Source: Dongia_B sp964406155 | Lineage (GTDB): Bacteria > Pseudomonadota > Alphaproteobacteria > Dongiales > Dongiaceae | DNA length: 64,000 nucleotides | Direction: 5' to 3' | Assembly (NCBI GenBank): GCA_964406155.1 | Contig: CAYOQR010000001.1 | Coordinates: 124,001-188,000 of the forward strand | Shown here: piece after piece, positions 7,832 to 17,640 of the stretch | How the letters are laid out: each line of letters starts with the position of its first letter | Position numbering within the stretch: the first letter of the stretch is position 1 | Notes under the pieces: generated by a model | The model's database searches: none | Told to the model about the DNA's origin: nothing | What the model saw: the letters and a program-made list of their open reading frames with translations, nothing else | Made by a program: the position numbers and the translations under genes

Positions 7832-9745
7832 TCAGCCTTTCGCATAGCCGATTGCGGTCAGCGCCGCCTTGATCTCGTCGAGGATCAAGGGGTCATCGAT
7901 CGTCGCGGGGGCCTTGAAGGGCTTGCTGTCGGCGATCTTCTGCATGGTGCCGCGCAGGATCTTGCCGGAGCGCGTCTTGGGCAGGCGCTTGACCACGATG
8001 GCTGTCTTGAAGGCCGCCACTGGGCCGATGCGGTCCCGCACCAGGTTGACCGCCTCGGCGACGATCTCGCCACTGGCCCGGGTCACACCCGCCTTCAATA
8101 CCAGCAGGCCCAGCGGCACCTGCCCCTTCAGCGCATCCTCGACACCGATCACGGCACATTCCGCCACATCTGGATGGCCGGCCAGGACTTCTTCCATCCC
8201 ACCGGTCGACAGGCGATGGCCGGCGACATTGATGATGTCGTCGGTGCGGGCCATTACATAGACATAGCCGTCTTCGTCGATATAGCCGGCATCGGCCGTC
8301 AGGTAGTAGCCGGGATACTGCTCGAGATAGGATTTGAAGAACCGTTCCTCGGCCTGCCAGAGCGTCGGCAGCGCCCCCGGCGGCAATGGCAGGTGGCAGA
8401 CCAGATTGCCGATCTCCCCCGCCTTCACCTCATGCCCGCCTTCATCCAGCACCCGCACATCCCAACCCGGCAGCGGCTTGGTCGGCGAGCCGTGCTTCAC
8501 CGGGAAGTGCTCCAGCCCCAGGCAGTTGCCGACGATGCCCCAACCGGTCTCGGTCTGCCACCAGTGATCGATCACGGGCACCTTGAGATGTTGCTCCGCC
8601 CATTCCAGGGTCGGCGGATCGGAGCGTTCTCCGGCCAGGAACAGGGCCCGGAAGCTGCTGAGGTCGTAGCGGTGCAGCAGCTTGGCCTCGGGATCCTCCC
8701 GCTTGATGGCGCGGAAGGCGGTCGGGGCGGTGAACAGCACCGAGACCTTGTGCTCGGCGATCACCCGCCAGAAGGCGCCGGCATCAGGGGTTCCCACCGG
8801 CTTGCCCTCATAGACGACGGTGGTGCAGCCGGCCAGCAGCGGGGCATAGACGATATAGGAATGCCCCACCACCCAGCCGATATCCGAGGCCGACCAGAAG
8901 ACCTCGCCGGGCTTCATGCCGTAGAGATAGGTCATGCTCCAGTGCAAAGCCACGGCATGGCCGCCATTGTCGCGCACCACCCCCTTGGGCTGGCCGGTGG
9001 TGCCAGAGGTATAGAGGATGTAGAGCGGATCCGTCGCCAGGACCGGGACACAGGCTCGGGGTGTCGCCGCCGCCATCGCTTGCTGCCAGTCGAGATCACG
9101 GCCGGCGATCATGCGGGCGGGTTCCATCTCCCGCTGCAGGATGATGCAGCGTTCCGGCTTCACCTGCGCCTGGTCGATCGCCGCATCGAGCAGCGGCTTA
9201 TAGGCGACGATCCGGGTCACCTCGACGCCGCAGGAGGCGCTGACCACGACCTTCGGCCGGGCATCGTTGATGCGGGCCGCCAGTTCACGGGCCGCGAAGC
9301 CACCAAAGACCACGGAATGGATAGCACCCAGCCGGGCACAGGCCAGCATGGCAACCAGTGCTTCGGGGATCATCGGCATGTAGATGATGACCCGGTCGCC
9401 CTTGCCGACGCCCTGGCCGGCCAGGACCCCGGCGAACAAGGCCACCTGATCGCGCAGCTCCGCATAGGAGTAGCGCCGGACCGTCCCCGTTACCGGGCTG
9501 TCATAGATGATCGCCGCCTGATCGCCCCGACCGGCTTCGACATGGCGGTCCAGGCAGTTATGGCAGGTATTGAGTTCCGCACCGGAAAACCAGCGATAGA
9601 AAGGCGGCCGGCTGTCATCCAGCACCCGATCCCACGGCTTCGTCCAGTCGATCGCCGCCGCCGCTTCGCTCCAGAAGGCGTCCGGGTTCTCAATCGATTG
9701 CCGATGGACCGTGGCCCAGTTCCCTGTCGTTGCCGTCTTTGGCAT
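7832..9745 (-). CDS. prpE: Propionyl-CoA synthetase (acyl-CoA synthetase)
   Basis: This 637-residue AMP-forming enzyme activates propionate (and probably other short-chain acids) to acyl-CoA. The N-terminal segment FWSEAAAAIDW is of the kind seen in the PrpE/Acs cap region. The P-loop-like YTSGTTGQPKG, the GVVRDNGGHAVAL segment typical of PrpE, and the WWQTETGWGI adenylate-binding motif follow. Near the end, the KTRSGKILRG motif carries the catalytic lysine that can be acetylated. The protein is of full length. It pairs functionally with meaB (35256) and the PHA synthase gene in the same window, but no 2-methylcitrate genes are nearby. A 712-codon frame on the opposite strand is a shadow. Confidence 0.92.
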   Translation of the reverse strand: MPKTATTGNWATVHRQSIENPDAFWSEAAAAIDWTKPWDRVLDDSRPPFYRWFSGAELNTCHNCLDRHVEAGRGDQAAIIYDSPVTGTVRRYSYAELRDQVALFAGVLAGQGVGKGDRVIIYMPMIPEALVAMLACARLGAIHSVVFGGFAARELAARINDARPKVVVSASCGVEVTRIVAYKPLLDAAIDQAQVKPERCIILQREMEPARMIAGRDLDWQQAMAAATPRACVPVLATDPLYILYTSGTTGQPKGVVRDNGGHAVALHWSMTYLYGMKPGEVFWSASDIGWVVGHSYIVYAPLLAGCTTVVYEGKPVGTPDAGAFWRVIAEHKVSVLFTAPTAFRAIKREDPEAKLLHRYDLSSFRALFLAGERSDPPTLEWAEQHLKVPVIDHWWQTETGWGIVGNCLGLEHFPVKHGSPTKPLPGWDVRVLDEGGHEVKAGEIGNLVCHLPLPPGALPTLWQAEERFFKSYLEQYPGYYLTADAGYIDEDGYVYVMARTDDIINVAGHRLSTGGMEEVLAGHPDVAECAVIGVEDALKGQVPLGLLVLKAGVTRASGEIVAEAVNLVRDRIGPVAAFKTAIVVKRLPKTRSGKILRGTMQKIADSKPFKAPATIDDPLILDEIKAALTAIGYAKG

Positions 9746-9826
9746 GCCGTACTCCTCCCCGCACGCTTTATGTTTGCGACTATTTTGGGGACCGTACCTG
9801 GATCAGACAAGCGTGAATACAGTGAG

Positions 9827-10393
9827 CTAGGGAAGCTGGTGATCGGATGCGACAAAATGCTCCCGGATCCGATTCAGATATGCCGCGAAAGCCGGACCCT
9901 CTCTGGCCGGATCGGCAAAATAGGACGCGGCGGGGATCTGGAGGATATGTTCCCTGGCTCGATTTGAATTGGCGCGCTCAACTGGCGGAAGCGCCAGCTC
10001 ATCGTCACGGGGGCGCCACCACAGTTGAGGCTGGCCGTCAACCTCCCGGTAACGCATCGGCCCGATCTCTCTCCAATAAGCGGCGCGTTTCCGGCCATCG
10101 TCTTCAAAATAGAGAGCTTCCATTTCGACACGCAAACTAGGCAAGCCGCGGCCGAAGTAAGCCATAAGAGCCAGGGGCACCGATGGCCAGAGCGACAGAG
10201 CGGCGAATTCCAGCGCATTGAGATAGGTTGCATGGAAAATCAGGGTTGCAATGACGAACCAGAAAATGAGGCCGTAACGAAGTTCCCGGATATAGCGCCT
10301 CAACAGCGGTACTCGCAGTCCGTATACCAGAACCGGCAAAAGTGGTGGCATTGGCTCTGAAACATCGGCGGTCGTCCATACACGAGCATTCAT
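9827..10393 (-). CDS. Small membrane protein of unknown function
   Basis: I do not recognise a family. The 188-residue protein has two adjacent hydrophobic segments near residues 38-75 (YGLIFWFVIATLIFHATYL and ALSLWPSVPLALMAYF), so it is probably anchored in the inner membrane. A soluble tail of about 110 residues is rich in Arg, Glu and Trp. The tail (EALYFEDDGRKRAAYWREIG and QPQLWWRP) suggests a small beta-rich module such as a PH-like domain, but that is only an impression. The ATG at 10393 has AGGGA 6 nt upstream and is preferred over the longer frame to 10462. Confidence 0.6.
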   Translation of the reverse strand: MNARVWTTADVSEPMPPLLPVLVYGLRVPLLRRYIRELRYGLIFWFVIATLIFHATYLNALEFAALSLWPSVPLALMAYFGRGLPSLRVEMEALYFEDDGRKRAAYWREIGPMRYREVDGQPQLWWRPRDDELALPPVERANSNRAREHILQIPAASYFADPAREGPAFAAYLNRIREHFVASDHQLP

Positions 10394-10597
10394 GATGTCC
10401 CTGCCACTACACGGACTCGCTACAAATATTACAATTATCAGTCGCAACCTACAGTCAGTCAATGGTACGTGTATGGATCGCTGCCCTGTAGCTGCCGTCC
10501 CTACCGGAATTTATCAACCGCCTCTTCTCGTGATAGCGATCACTGCTTCGCTGTGCTAACGCTACCACCAACTGATCGCCAGGTTTCGGAGAAGATT

Positions 10598-11029
10598 ATG
10601 CATCACGCCGTATTTGCCACCACACTGCTTGCCTTGCTTGGCACGATCGCAGTCGCCGCAGCCGGGGCGCAGGAGCTGAAGCCCGGCAAGTGGCAGATCA
10701 CGACCGAAGGCGTCATGGATATGGGCGGGCAGAAGACGCCGATGCCGAAGAACCAGATGGAGAGCTGCGTCACCCCGGAACAGGCGAAGAAGGCTGCCGA
10801 GGAAGCCGCCATGCCGAAGATGGAGGGTTGCAAGACCGAGGTGCTGTCGCGCAATCCGCCTCAGATGAAGATCCGCGCCACCTGCGATACCGCCGTCATC
10901 ACCTCGACCGTAACCTCGGCCGGCGATACCTATTCGGCGGTGACCCATATGGAGATGGATCATGGCGGCGCGAAAATGGTCACCGACGTGACCACCATCG
11001 GCAAATATGTCGGCCCCTGCACCCAATAA
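10598..11029 (+). CDS. Secreted DUF3617 family protein
   Basis: This 143-residue protein begins with a clear signal peptide (MHHAVFATTLLALLGTIAVA, cleavage likely after AGAQ) and continues with ELKPGKWQITTEG, the typical DUF3617 opening. Two pairs of cysteines (ESC and GC in the middle, TC and PC at the end) suggest disulfides, so it probably works in the periplasm. The function of the family is not known. The ATG at 10598 follows GGAGAAG closely; the open frame further upstream lacks a signal peptide. A strong GC-rich hairpin follows the gene. Confidence 0.85.
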   Translation: MHHAVFATTLLALLGTIAVAAAGAQELKPGKWQITTEGVMDMGGQKTPMPKNQMESCVTPEQAKKAAEEAAMPKMEGCKTEVLSRNPPQMKIRATCDTAVITSTVTSAGDTYSAVTHMEMDHGGAKMVTDVTTIGKYVGPCTQ

Positions 11030-11056
11030 TCGCCGAGCTGTACATATTGCATTCGC

Positions 11057-11089
11057 GGGGCCGACGCGCTTCACTAGGGCGTCGGCCCC
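11057..11089. terminator. GC-rich hairpin after the DUF3617 gene
   Basis: GGGGCCGACGC (11057-11067) pairs perfectly with GCGTCGGCCCC (11079-11089) around an 11-nt loop, between the DUF3617 gene and acetolactate synthase. The T-run is poor, so termination may be partial and allow read-through. Confidence 0.6.
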
Positions 11090-11131
11090 GCTCCTTCCCG
11101 GCGGGCCTCTACCCCATATAAGGACCCCGCG

Positions 11132-12781
11132 ATGAAAGCCTCCGATCTGCTGGTGCGCTGCCTCGAGCTGGAAGGTGTCAAATATATCTTCGGCGTGCCC
11201 GGCGAAGAGAATGCCGATTTCATGATGTCCCTGCAGAATTCGTCGATCGAATTCGTGCTGACCCGTCATGAACAGGGGGCCGCCTTCATGGCCGAGGTGC
11301 ATGGCCGGCTGACCGGCGAGCCTGCCGTCTGTCTCGGAACCTTGGGGCCGGGCGCCACCAACCTCATCACCGGCGTCGCCGATGCCAATATGGACCGCGC
11401 GCCAGTTTTGGTGATCACCGGCCAGGGCGCCACCAACCGGCAGCATAAGGAAAGCCACCAGATCATGGATGTGGTGGACATGTACCGGCCGGTGACGAAA
11501 TGGGCCGCCAGCATCCGCCATCCCGATGCGATTCCGGAAATGGTCCGCAAGGCGATCCGCCTGACGCGCTCGGAAAAGCCGGGTGCCGTGTTGCTGGAAC
11601 TGGCGGAAGACGTGGCGAAGATGGACACCCATGCCCAGCCCATCGAACCGCATCGCTATCGCCGGCCGCAAGGCGATCAGCAAAGTTTTAGCCAAGCGCT
11701 GGATTTGATCCGCAAGGCCAAGCAGCCGATCATCATCGCCGGCAACGGCACCATGCGCCGCCGCGCCGCGCCGCAGCTCCGGCGTTTCGTCGAGGCAACC
11801 GGCATCGGCGTCATCAGCACCTTCATGGGCAAGGGCGCGGTCGATCGTCATTCGCCTTATTGTCTCTACACGATCGGCCTGCAGCAGAAGGACTATCCGG
11901 CTTTCGCCGTGGACGAGGCGGATCTCGTCATCACCATCGGCTACGATCTCGTTGAATATCCGCCGCGCCTATGGAACCCGAAGGGCGACAAGATCATCGT
12001 CGATATCGATACCCTGCCCGCCGAGATCGACGGCCAGTATCAGGCCCATGTCGAACTGACTGGCGAGATCGCCACCAATCTCTCGCATCTCACCGATCTC
12101 TGGGAGCAGGAGAAGCTGCCGTGCTACGACCTGCCGCGCCAGCAGCATTGGCGGCAGTTGATGGCGAGCGATCTCGCCATGCATAAGGATGACGATACCG
12201 AAGGCAAGATCCGGCCGCAGAAAGTTCTTTGGGATGTGCGCGAGGCCCTGGGGCCGAAGGACATCCTGCTGTCCGGTGTCGGCGCCCATAAGATGTGGAT
12301 CGCCCGCTACTATCATTGCGACGAGCCGAATACCTGCATCATCCCCAACGGCTTCTGCTCCATGGGCCTGCCGCTACCTGGATCGATCGCCGCCCATCTG
12401 GTGAGCCCGCAGGAGAAGATCTTCGCGATCTGCGGCGATGGCGATTTCCTGATGAATGTGCAGGAAATGGAAACCGCCCGGCGCCTCAATGCCGATATCA
12501 CCGTCATGGTCTGGGAAGATGGCGGCTATGGCCTGATCGCCTGGAAGCAGGACAATGAATTCGGCCGGCATACCGATCTCGGTTTCGGCAATCCCAACTG
12601 GCTCGACCTCGCCAAGGCCTTCGGCTGGCAGGGACAATATGTCAACCGCTCGAAGGACCTGCGCGGCGCCTTGCAGAACGCCCTCGGCCATAAGGGGCCG
12701 TCGCTCGTCGTGGTGCCCATCGACTACCGCGAAAATCCCTTGTTGACCAAGCGATTGGGCGAAATCGTCGTGACCATCTGA
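11132..12781 (+). CDS. alsS: Acetolactate synthase large subunit, AlsS-like
   Basis: This 549-residue thiamine-diphosphate enzyme joins two pyruvates (or related 2-oxoacids) to form acetolactate. The N-terminal domain contains GVPGEEN and TRHEQGAAFMAE with the catalytic Glu region. The central domain starts near KQPIIIAGNG. The C-terminal ThDP-binding motif GDGDFLMN...ETARRLNADITVMVWEDGGYG has the expected GDG opening, with NDGGYG read as EDGGYG. It is closest to single-subunit AlsS-type enzymes, and no small regulatory subunit gene follows. No acetolactate decarboxylase gene is adjacent, so acetoin formation is not shown. AAGGA precedes the ATG at good distance. Confidence 0.85.
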   Translation: MKASDLLVRCLELEGVKYIFGVPGEENADFMMSLQNSSIEFVLTRHEQGAAFMAEVHGRLTGEPAVCLGTLGPGATNLITGVADANMDRAPVLVITGQGATNRQHKESHQIMDVVDMYRPVTKWAASIRHPDAIPEMVRKAIRLTRSEKPGAVLLELAEDVAKMDTHAQPIEPHRYRRPQGDQQSFSQALDLIRKAKQPIIIAGNGTMRRRAAPQLRRFVEATGIGVISTFMGKGAVDRHSPYCLYTIGLQQKDYPAFAVDEADLVITIGYDLVEYPPRLWNPKGDKIIVDIDTLPAEIDGQYQAHVELTGEIATNLSHLTDLWEQEKLPCYDLPRQQHWRQLMASDLAMHKDDDTEGKIRPQKVLWDVREALGPKDILLSGVGAHKMWIARYYHCDEPNTCIIPNGFCSMGLPLPGSIAAHLVSPQEKIFAICGDGDFLMNVQEMETARRLNADITVMVWEDGGYGLIAWKQDNEFGRHTDLGFGNPNWLDLAKAFGWQGQYVNRSKDLRGALQNALGHKGPSLVVVPIDYRENPLLTKRLGEIVVTI

Positions 12782-12885
12782 CCGCCGCCCTTTCGGCCGG
12801 GTTCCCCTCTCGCAGCCGCCGTCAACAAGGCAACAGCTTTCTGTGCCATTGCTGAACGGCGGTCGCGGGGTTTGGGAGAGACGGC

Positions 12886-13464
12886 ATGGCAAGCGAGGAG
12901 TTCGAGGTTCACGGCCCCCATGACGAGGAGCTGGAACATGCGGCGGATCATGGCCGGACGGATGATCTCGCCGGGCGGATCGCCGTCACCACGGCCATCC
13001 TCGCAACCCTGGGCGCGATTTGCTCTTATATGGGGGGCGCTACCGAGGCCAATGCGATGCTCGACAAGAGCAACGCCGCCATCAAGAAGACAGAAGCCTC
13101 GGATCAGTGGAACTATTACCAGGCCAAGAACAACAAGCAGAATCTGAACGAACTGGGCCTGGTCCTCGCCCCCGATGACAAGAAAGCCTCTTTCCAGCAG
13201 GCCGTCGACCGTGCCGTTCAGGACAAGGCGGAACTTAAGAGCAAAGCCGAGGCCCTGGAAGCCGAGGCCGTCGCCTTCGACACCCAGAGCGAAGAACAGA
13301 TGCACCGGCATCATCGCTGGGCACAGGCCACGGTGGCCTCGCAGATCGCCATCGCCCTTGCCGCCATTACACTCCTGACGCGGCGGCGTTGGTTGCTCTG
13401 GGGCGTCTATGGCCTGGGCGGGCTGGGAGTGGTGCTCGGCACTCTATCTGTTTTCGGTGCCTAG
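12886..13464 (+). CDS. DUF4337 membrane protein
   Basis: This 192-residue protein matches the DUF4337 layout. An acidic N-terminus is followed by a first hydrophobic helix (RIAVTTAILATLGAICSYMGG, about 32-52). A long charged, coiled-coil-like middle contains SDQWNYYQAKNNKQ, and two C-terminal hydrophobic helices (VASQIAIALAAITLL and LLWGVYGLGGLGVVLGTLSVF) complete it. It should sit in the inner membrane; the biochemical role of the family is unknown. GGGAGAG lies just upstream of the ATG. It stands alone between acetolactate synthase and the convergent PHA synthase gene. Confidence 0.85.
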   Translation: MASEEFEVHGPHDEELEHAADHGRTDDLAGRIAVTTAILATLGAICSYMGGATEANAMLDKSNAAIKKTEASDQWNYYQAKNNKQNLNELGLVLAPDDKKASFQQAVDRAVQDKAELKSKAEALEAEAVAFDTQSEEQMHRHHRWAQATVASQIAIALAAITLLTRRRWLLWGVYGLGGLGVVLGTLSVFGA

Positions 13465-13523
13465 ATCCCCGCATAAATCCCTCAGGGACCTAACCGGCAG
13501 ACCTCTACGTTACGCTGAAACGA

Positions 13524-15335
13524 CTAGTCCCGCACGCGGATCTTCACATAGGATCCCGGCGCATCCTCGAGCGCTTTCAACCCGCCATCACCCGGCAACC
13601 GCGCGGAAACTTTATCGCCGCCATGCTTGGCCACCCAGAGCGCCCAGTCGGTCCACCAGGAACCGTCATGTCGGGTTGCACCTGAAAGCCATTCCTCGGG
13701 AGTGGCCGGATGATCTGGATTGGTCCAGTAGCAATACTTCTTGCTCACCGGCGGATTGATGACGCCGGCAATATGGCCCGAGCCGGAGAGAACGAACTTA
13801 TAGGGGCCGGAGACCAGGCAGCTCAGCGCATAGGTCGATTTCCACGGGGCGATGTGATCGCTCTCGGCGGAAAGCTGGTAGATCGGCAAGGCAATGTCGT
13901 GCAGATCGAGCGGCACGCCTCCCAATGTAATGCCGCCTGCCTCCACCAGCCTGTTTTCCAGATACATGTTGCGCAGATAGAAACTGTGCATCGCCGCCGG
14001 CATGCGGGTTGAATCCGCGTTCCAGTAAAGCAGATCAAAGGGCAGCGGCTCGCGGCCGAGCAGATAATTGTTGACGGCAAAGGACCAGATCAGGTCGTTG
14101 TCACGAAGCAGATTGAAGACCCGCGCCATGTGATGGCCTTCCAGATAGCCCTTCTTGGCCACATGGTGCTCGAGAAGCTGGATCTGCTCTTCGTCGATGA
14201 AGACCTTGATCTCGCCGGCATCGGTGAAGTCCGTCAGCGCCGTGAAGAATGTGGCGCTGGCGAAGCGCCGGTCCTTCCTCTTCGCCATCGAGGCCAGCGT
14301 GCATGCGAGCAATGTGCCGCCGATGCAATAGCCGATGACATTGACATCGGTTTCACCTGTTGCCTGCGTGATGGCGTCGAGCGCGGCAAGCGGCCCTTCC
14401 AGCATGTAGCTCTCGAAAGTCTTGCGTGACAGTTCCTTATCCGGATTGACCCAGGAGATCACGAAAACCGTATGCCGCTGCTCCACCGCCCAGCGAATAA
14501 AGGAGTTTTGCGGCTTGAGATCGAGAATATAGAACTTGTTGATCCAGGGCGGCATGATGAGGAGCGGGCGCCGATAGACCTCGTCGGTCAGCGGCGTGTA
14601 TTGGATGAGCTGTATCAGGTCATTCTGGAAAACCACCTTGCCTGGTGTCGCGGCGATATTCTCTCCCAGCCTGAAGGCCGCCTCGTCGGTCATCCTGATA
14701 TCGAGCCGGCCTTCACCCCGTTCCAGATCCTCGACAAGATGTTCGAGGCCACGGATAAGATTTGCACCGCGCGTTTCCAGGGTCTCGCGCAAGACACGCG
14801 GATTGCCGGCAACAAAATTGGTCGGCGCGCAGGCATCGATGAATTGCCGGAGGTAGAATGCGATCTTATGCTGCGTCCCGGCATCGAATTCATCGAGCTG
14901 CTGCGCCGCCATTTCCAGCCAGCGGGCGTTGAGCAGATAGGCCTGTTTGACGAAGTCGAATCCCGGATGCTGGTTCCACCAGTCGTCGGCGAAACGCTTG
15001 TCGTCTTTCGGTGGTGCGATGACCGGCTCGACCACCTGGCCACCGCTCCGGCGCATGAAGGAATTCCACAGCATCATGTGCTCGCACCACAGGTCGATCT
15101 GTGCGGCCAGCAATTTGGTCGGATTGGACCAGATATGGCCGGCGAAATCGGTGAGCGCCGTCATGACGATGCGCGGATCCGGGATCTGGAAATAATCGTC
15201 CTCGGCCTGTCGCGCGGCGCCACCGATCAACGCGCGCTGCGCACGCTCCATCAACCGCGCAACCCGAACCGCCATGTCGACCGGATCGGCGGCCGGGTTT
15301 CTGTCGCTCTCGCTGTGATCCGATGGTTTATTCAT
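13524..15335 (-). CDS. phaC: Class I poly(3-hydroxyalkanoate) synthase
   Basis: This 603-residue enzyme polymerises (R)-3-hydroxyacyl-CoA into polyhydroxyalkanoate storage granules. The lipase-like box GYCIGG carries the nucleophile Cys at about residue 337. The Asp in SDHIAPW and the His in SGSGHIAGV complete the catalytic triad, and the N-terminal domain with PFVNWWNQHPGF-like sequence (here WWNQHPGFDF) is typical. Length and layout are those of class I. The ATG at 15335 has AGGGG 8 nt upstream and gives the MNKP start; the longer frame to 15452 adds 39 residues without support. No phaA, phaB or phasin gene is adjacent. Confidence 0.94.
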   Translation of the reverse strand: MNKPSDHSESDRNPAADPVDMAVRVARLMERAQRALIGGAARQAEDDYFQIPDPRIVMTALTDFAGHIWSNPTKLLAAQIDLWCEHMMLWNSFMRRSGGQVVEPVIAPPKDDKRFADDWWNQHPGFDFVKQAYLLNARWLEMAAQQLDEFDAGTQHKIAFYLRQFIDACAPTNFVAGNPRVLRETLETRGANLIRGLEHLVEDLERGEGRLDIRMTDEAAFRLGENIAATPGKVVFQNDLIQLIQYTPLTDEVYRRPLLIMPPWINKFYILDLKPQNSFIRWAVEQRHTVFVISWVNPDKELSRKTFESYMLEGPLAALDAITQATGETDVNVIGYCIGGTLLACTLASMAKRKDRRFASATFFTALTDFTDAGEIKVFIDEEQIQLLEHHVAKKGYLEGHHMARVFNLLRDNDLIWSFAVNNYLLGREPLPFDLLYWNADSTRMPAAMHSFYLRNMYLENRLVEAGGITLGGVPLDLHDIALPIYQLSAESDHIAPWKSTYALSCLVSGPYKFVLSGSGHIAGVINPPVSKKYCYWTNPDHPATPEEWLSGATRHDGSWWTDWALWVAKHGGDKVSARLPGDGGLKALEDAPGSYVKIRVRD

Positions 15336-15558
15336 GCCGGGCACCCCTATGCGGGTTACAGGCCGACGGTCATGGTACATCCGAATTTCCGGATCATGGA
15401 ATGTAAATGCCGCTGCCTGGATATCGGCCCTGATGCAAGAGCCAATGCCCAATCACTTCATCGGATTTCCGAAGAAAAATTATGCCAAAACAATCCGTTA
15501 TCATGCCGCCAATGACGTGGCACGACGGCCGCGCGCCAACGAAATGACGCAAACAGGA

Positions 15559-15582
15559 ACGGCGGCCGTTGCCGGCCGCCGT
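15559..15582. terminator. GC-rich hairpin after leuA
   Basis: ACGGCGGCCG (15559-15568) and CGGCCGCCGT (15573-15582) form a perfect 10-bp stem with a 4-nt loop between the leuA stop and the downstream phaC start, both on the minus strand. The T content after the stem is modest. Confidence 0.65.
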
Positions 15583-15607
15583 CTTTCTTCGGTCGAGTGG
15601 CTGCTCG

Positions 15608-17305
15608 TCAGCCCTGCGTGTCGCTCACCCGGTTGGTCGCAACGCGGTTGGCGGCGCTGACGATCGCCATCAGCGAGGCCTTGACGATGTTCGAATTCAC
15701 ACCGACGCCATAGACCGTCCGGCCGTCCGGCAACCGGGTTTCGAGATAGGCGACAGCCGCGGCGTCATTGCCGAGGCCGACGGAATGCTCGCGATAATCG
15801 ACCACCTTGAGGTCGATACCGGTATGCTTGCGCAAGGCATCCATATAGGCATCGATCGGACCATTGCCACGGCCCTCGATCACCACTTCCTTGCCCTTGT
15901 CCTTCAGCTTCGCCGTCAGATTGCGCATCTCGGTGGCATGGGTGTCTGCCGTCGTCTGGTAGGAGACGAACTCATACGGCGTCTTCAATCCGAGATATTC
16001 GTCATTGAAAGCCTGCCAGATCGTGTCGGCGGAGATTTCCTTGCCGCTCCGGTCGGCGATGTCCTGCACCACCTGGCTGAATTCCATCTGCAGGCGCCGC
16101 GGCAACTGCATGCCATGGTCCTTTTCCATGATATAGGCGACGCCGCCCTTGCCGGACTGGCTGTTGATGCGGATCACCGCCTCATAGTCACGGCCGACAT
16201 CTTCCGGGTCGATCGGCAGATAGGGGACCGCCCATTCCGGGTCGTTCGCCGTCTTCATGGCGGCGAAACCCTTCTTGATCGCATCCTGATGCGAGCCGGA
16301 GAAGGCCGTGAAGACCAGATCGCCGGCATAGGGGTGACGCGGATGGACCGGCAACTGGTTGCAGTATTCGGCCGTGCGGACGAGATCGTTGATATCGGAG
16401 AAATCAACCTCGGGATCGACGCCCTGGGTGAAGAGGTTCAGGCCCAGGGTCACCAGATCGACATTGCCGGTACGCTCGCCATTGCCGAACAAGGTACCCT
16501 CGATGCGGTCGGCGCCGGCCATGACGCCGAGCTCGGCCGCCGCGACGCCGGTACCGCGATCGTTATGCGGATGCAGCGACATGATGGCGCTGTCGCGTCG
16601 CGTCATATGGCGGCAGAAATATTCGATCTGGTCGGCATAGATATTCGGCGTCGACATCTCCACCGTCGCCGGCAGATTGAGGATGCACTTCTTCTGCGGC
16701 GTCGGCTGCCAGACATCCATCACGGCTTCGCAGACCTCGATCGCATAGTCGATCTCGGTGCCGGTGAAGCTCTCCGGCGAATACTGATAGACGAATTCGG
16801 TGTTGCCTTCCTGCTTCTCGGCGAACTCGCGCACCAGTGTGGCGCCGTGCACGGCAATCTGCTTGATACCTTCCATGTCCTGGCCGAACACCACGCGGCG
16901 CTGCAAGGTGGAGGTCGAGTTGTAGACATGGACGATGGCGCGGCGGGCGCCGACCAGGCTTTCGAAAGTGCGCTTGATCAGGTGGTCGCGGGCCTGGGTC
17001 AGGACCTGGACCGTGACATCGTCGGGGATATGGTTCTGCTCGATGAGCTCTCGGGCGAAATCGAAATCCGTCTGCGAGGCCGAGGGGAAGCCGATTTCGA
17101 TTTCCTTGTAGCCCATCTTCACCAGGGTCTTGAACATGCGGAGCTTGCGCTCCGGCCCCATCGGCTCGATCAGCGCCTGGTTGCCGTCGCGCAGATCGAC
17201 GGAGCACCAGATCGGCGCCTTGGTGATGGTTTTGCTGGGCCAGGTCCGGTTCGGCAAATTGATCGGCTGGAACGGACGGTATTTGGTCGAAGGGTCGACA
17301 CGCAT
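15608..17305 (-). CDS. leuA: 2-isopropylmalate synthase
   Basis: This 565-residue enzyme condenses 2-oxoisovalerate with acetyl-CoA in the first committed step of leucine synthesis. The N-terminal TIM barrel shows CSVDLRDGNQALIEPM with the metal-binding Asp, and SLHPHNDRGTGVAAAELG with the two metal-binding His residues. The C-terminal part carries the LeuA regulatory domain that senses leucine. Its length and the opening PSTKYRPF identify the longer LeuA type 2. Upstream, on the same strand, lie a good promoter and a 19-codon leader peptide rich in Leu, suggesting attenuation. A 641-codon frame on the other strand is a shadow. Confidence 0.95.
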   Translation of the reverse strand: MRVDPSTKYRPFQPINLPNRTWPSKTITKAPIWCSVDLRDGNQALIEPMGPERKLRMFKTLVKMGYKEIEIGFPSASQTDFDFARELIEQNHIPDDVTVQVLTQARDHLIKRTFESLVGARRAIVHVYNSTSTLQRRVVFGQDMEGIKQIAVHGATLVREFAEKQEGNTEFVYQYSPESFTGTEIDYAIEVCEAVMDVWQPTPQKKCILNLPATVEMSTPNIYADQIEYFCRHMTRRDSAIMSLHPHNDRGTGVAAAELGVMAGADRIEGTLFGNGERTGNVDLVTLGLNLFTQGVDPEVDFSDINDLVRTAEYCNQLPVHPRHPYAGDLVFTAFSGSHQDAIKKGFAAMKTANDPEWAVPYLPIDPEDVGRDYEAVIRINSQSGKGGVAYIMEKDHGMQLPRRLQMEFSQVVQDIADRSGKEISADTIWQAFNDEYLGLKTPYEFVSYQTTADTHATEMRNLTAKLKDKGKEVVIEGRGNGPIDAYMDALRKHTGIDLKVVDYREHSVGLGNDAAAVAYLETRLPDGRTVYGVGVNSNIVKASLMAIVSAANRVATNRVSDTQG

Positions 17306-17573
17306 GATGAGAATTCCCGTGGTCAGTTTCGGTCTTGGCGCATGACGACACGAGCTACAGCCACCGGGCGGTCGTCACGGGCTGCAAAGCCCCGGACCCG
17401 GCGACCGCATCGAAGTCGCAGCTCAAGCGCGCGCAAAGACGGAGCGGTGGTGAAAACTGTTATGAAAGCAGCGGGGATCACGATCAACCCCTAACCCATT
17501 TGGTTTACGACAAAGGATGGTCCAGCGGAAAGTCAGTTCCAGGGACCGGCCCATAGGGCCATGCCCGGCGCGA

Positions 17574-17633
17574 TCAGCACGCCGGGGTCGTAAGTCGCAG
17601 AAGCTGCGCCCAAATGGTCGGGTTCGTAAACAT
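17574..17633 (-). CDS. leuL: Candidate leuA leader peptide (leaderless)
   Basis: A 19-codon frame begins at an ATG (17633) that coincides with the predicted transcription start of the leuA promoter, so it would be translated as a leaderless message. The peptide contains QLLRL, three Leu codons in four positions, followed by TTPAC and a stop. This is the form of leader peptides whose stalled translation controls amino-acid genes, and leaderless trpL is known in alphaproteobacteria. Downstream there are hairpins, GGCCC-TAT-GGGCC and a longer GGTCC...GGACC stem, but no clean T-run. The frame and codons are seen; the regulatory role is inference. Confidence 0.5.
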   Translation of the reverse strand: MFTNPTIWAQLLRLTTPAC

Positions 17634-17640
17634 GCAGGGT

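Noticed and set aside
7829..9967. 712-codon open frame opposite prpE
   Set aside because: Same codon-bias shadow effect; the product has no recognisable motif, while prpE on the other strand is full length with all motifs.
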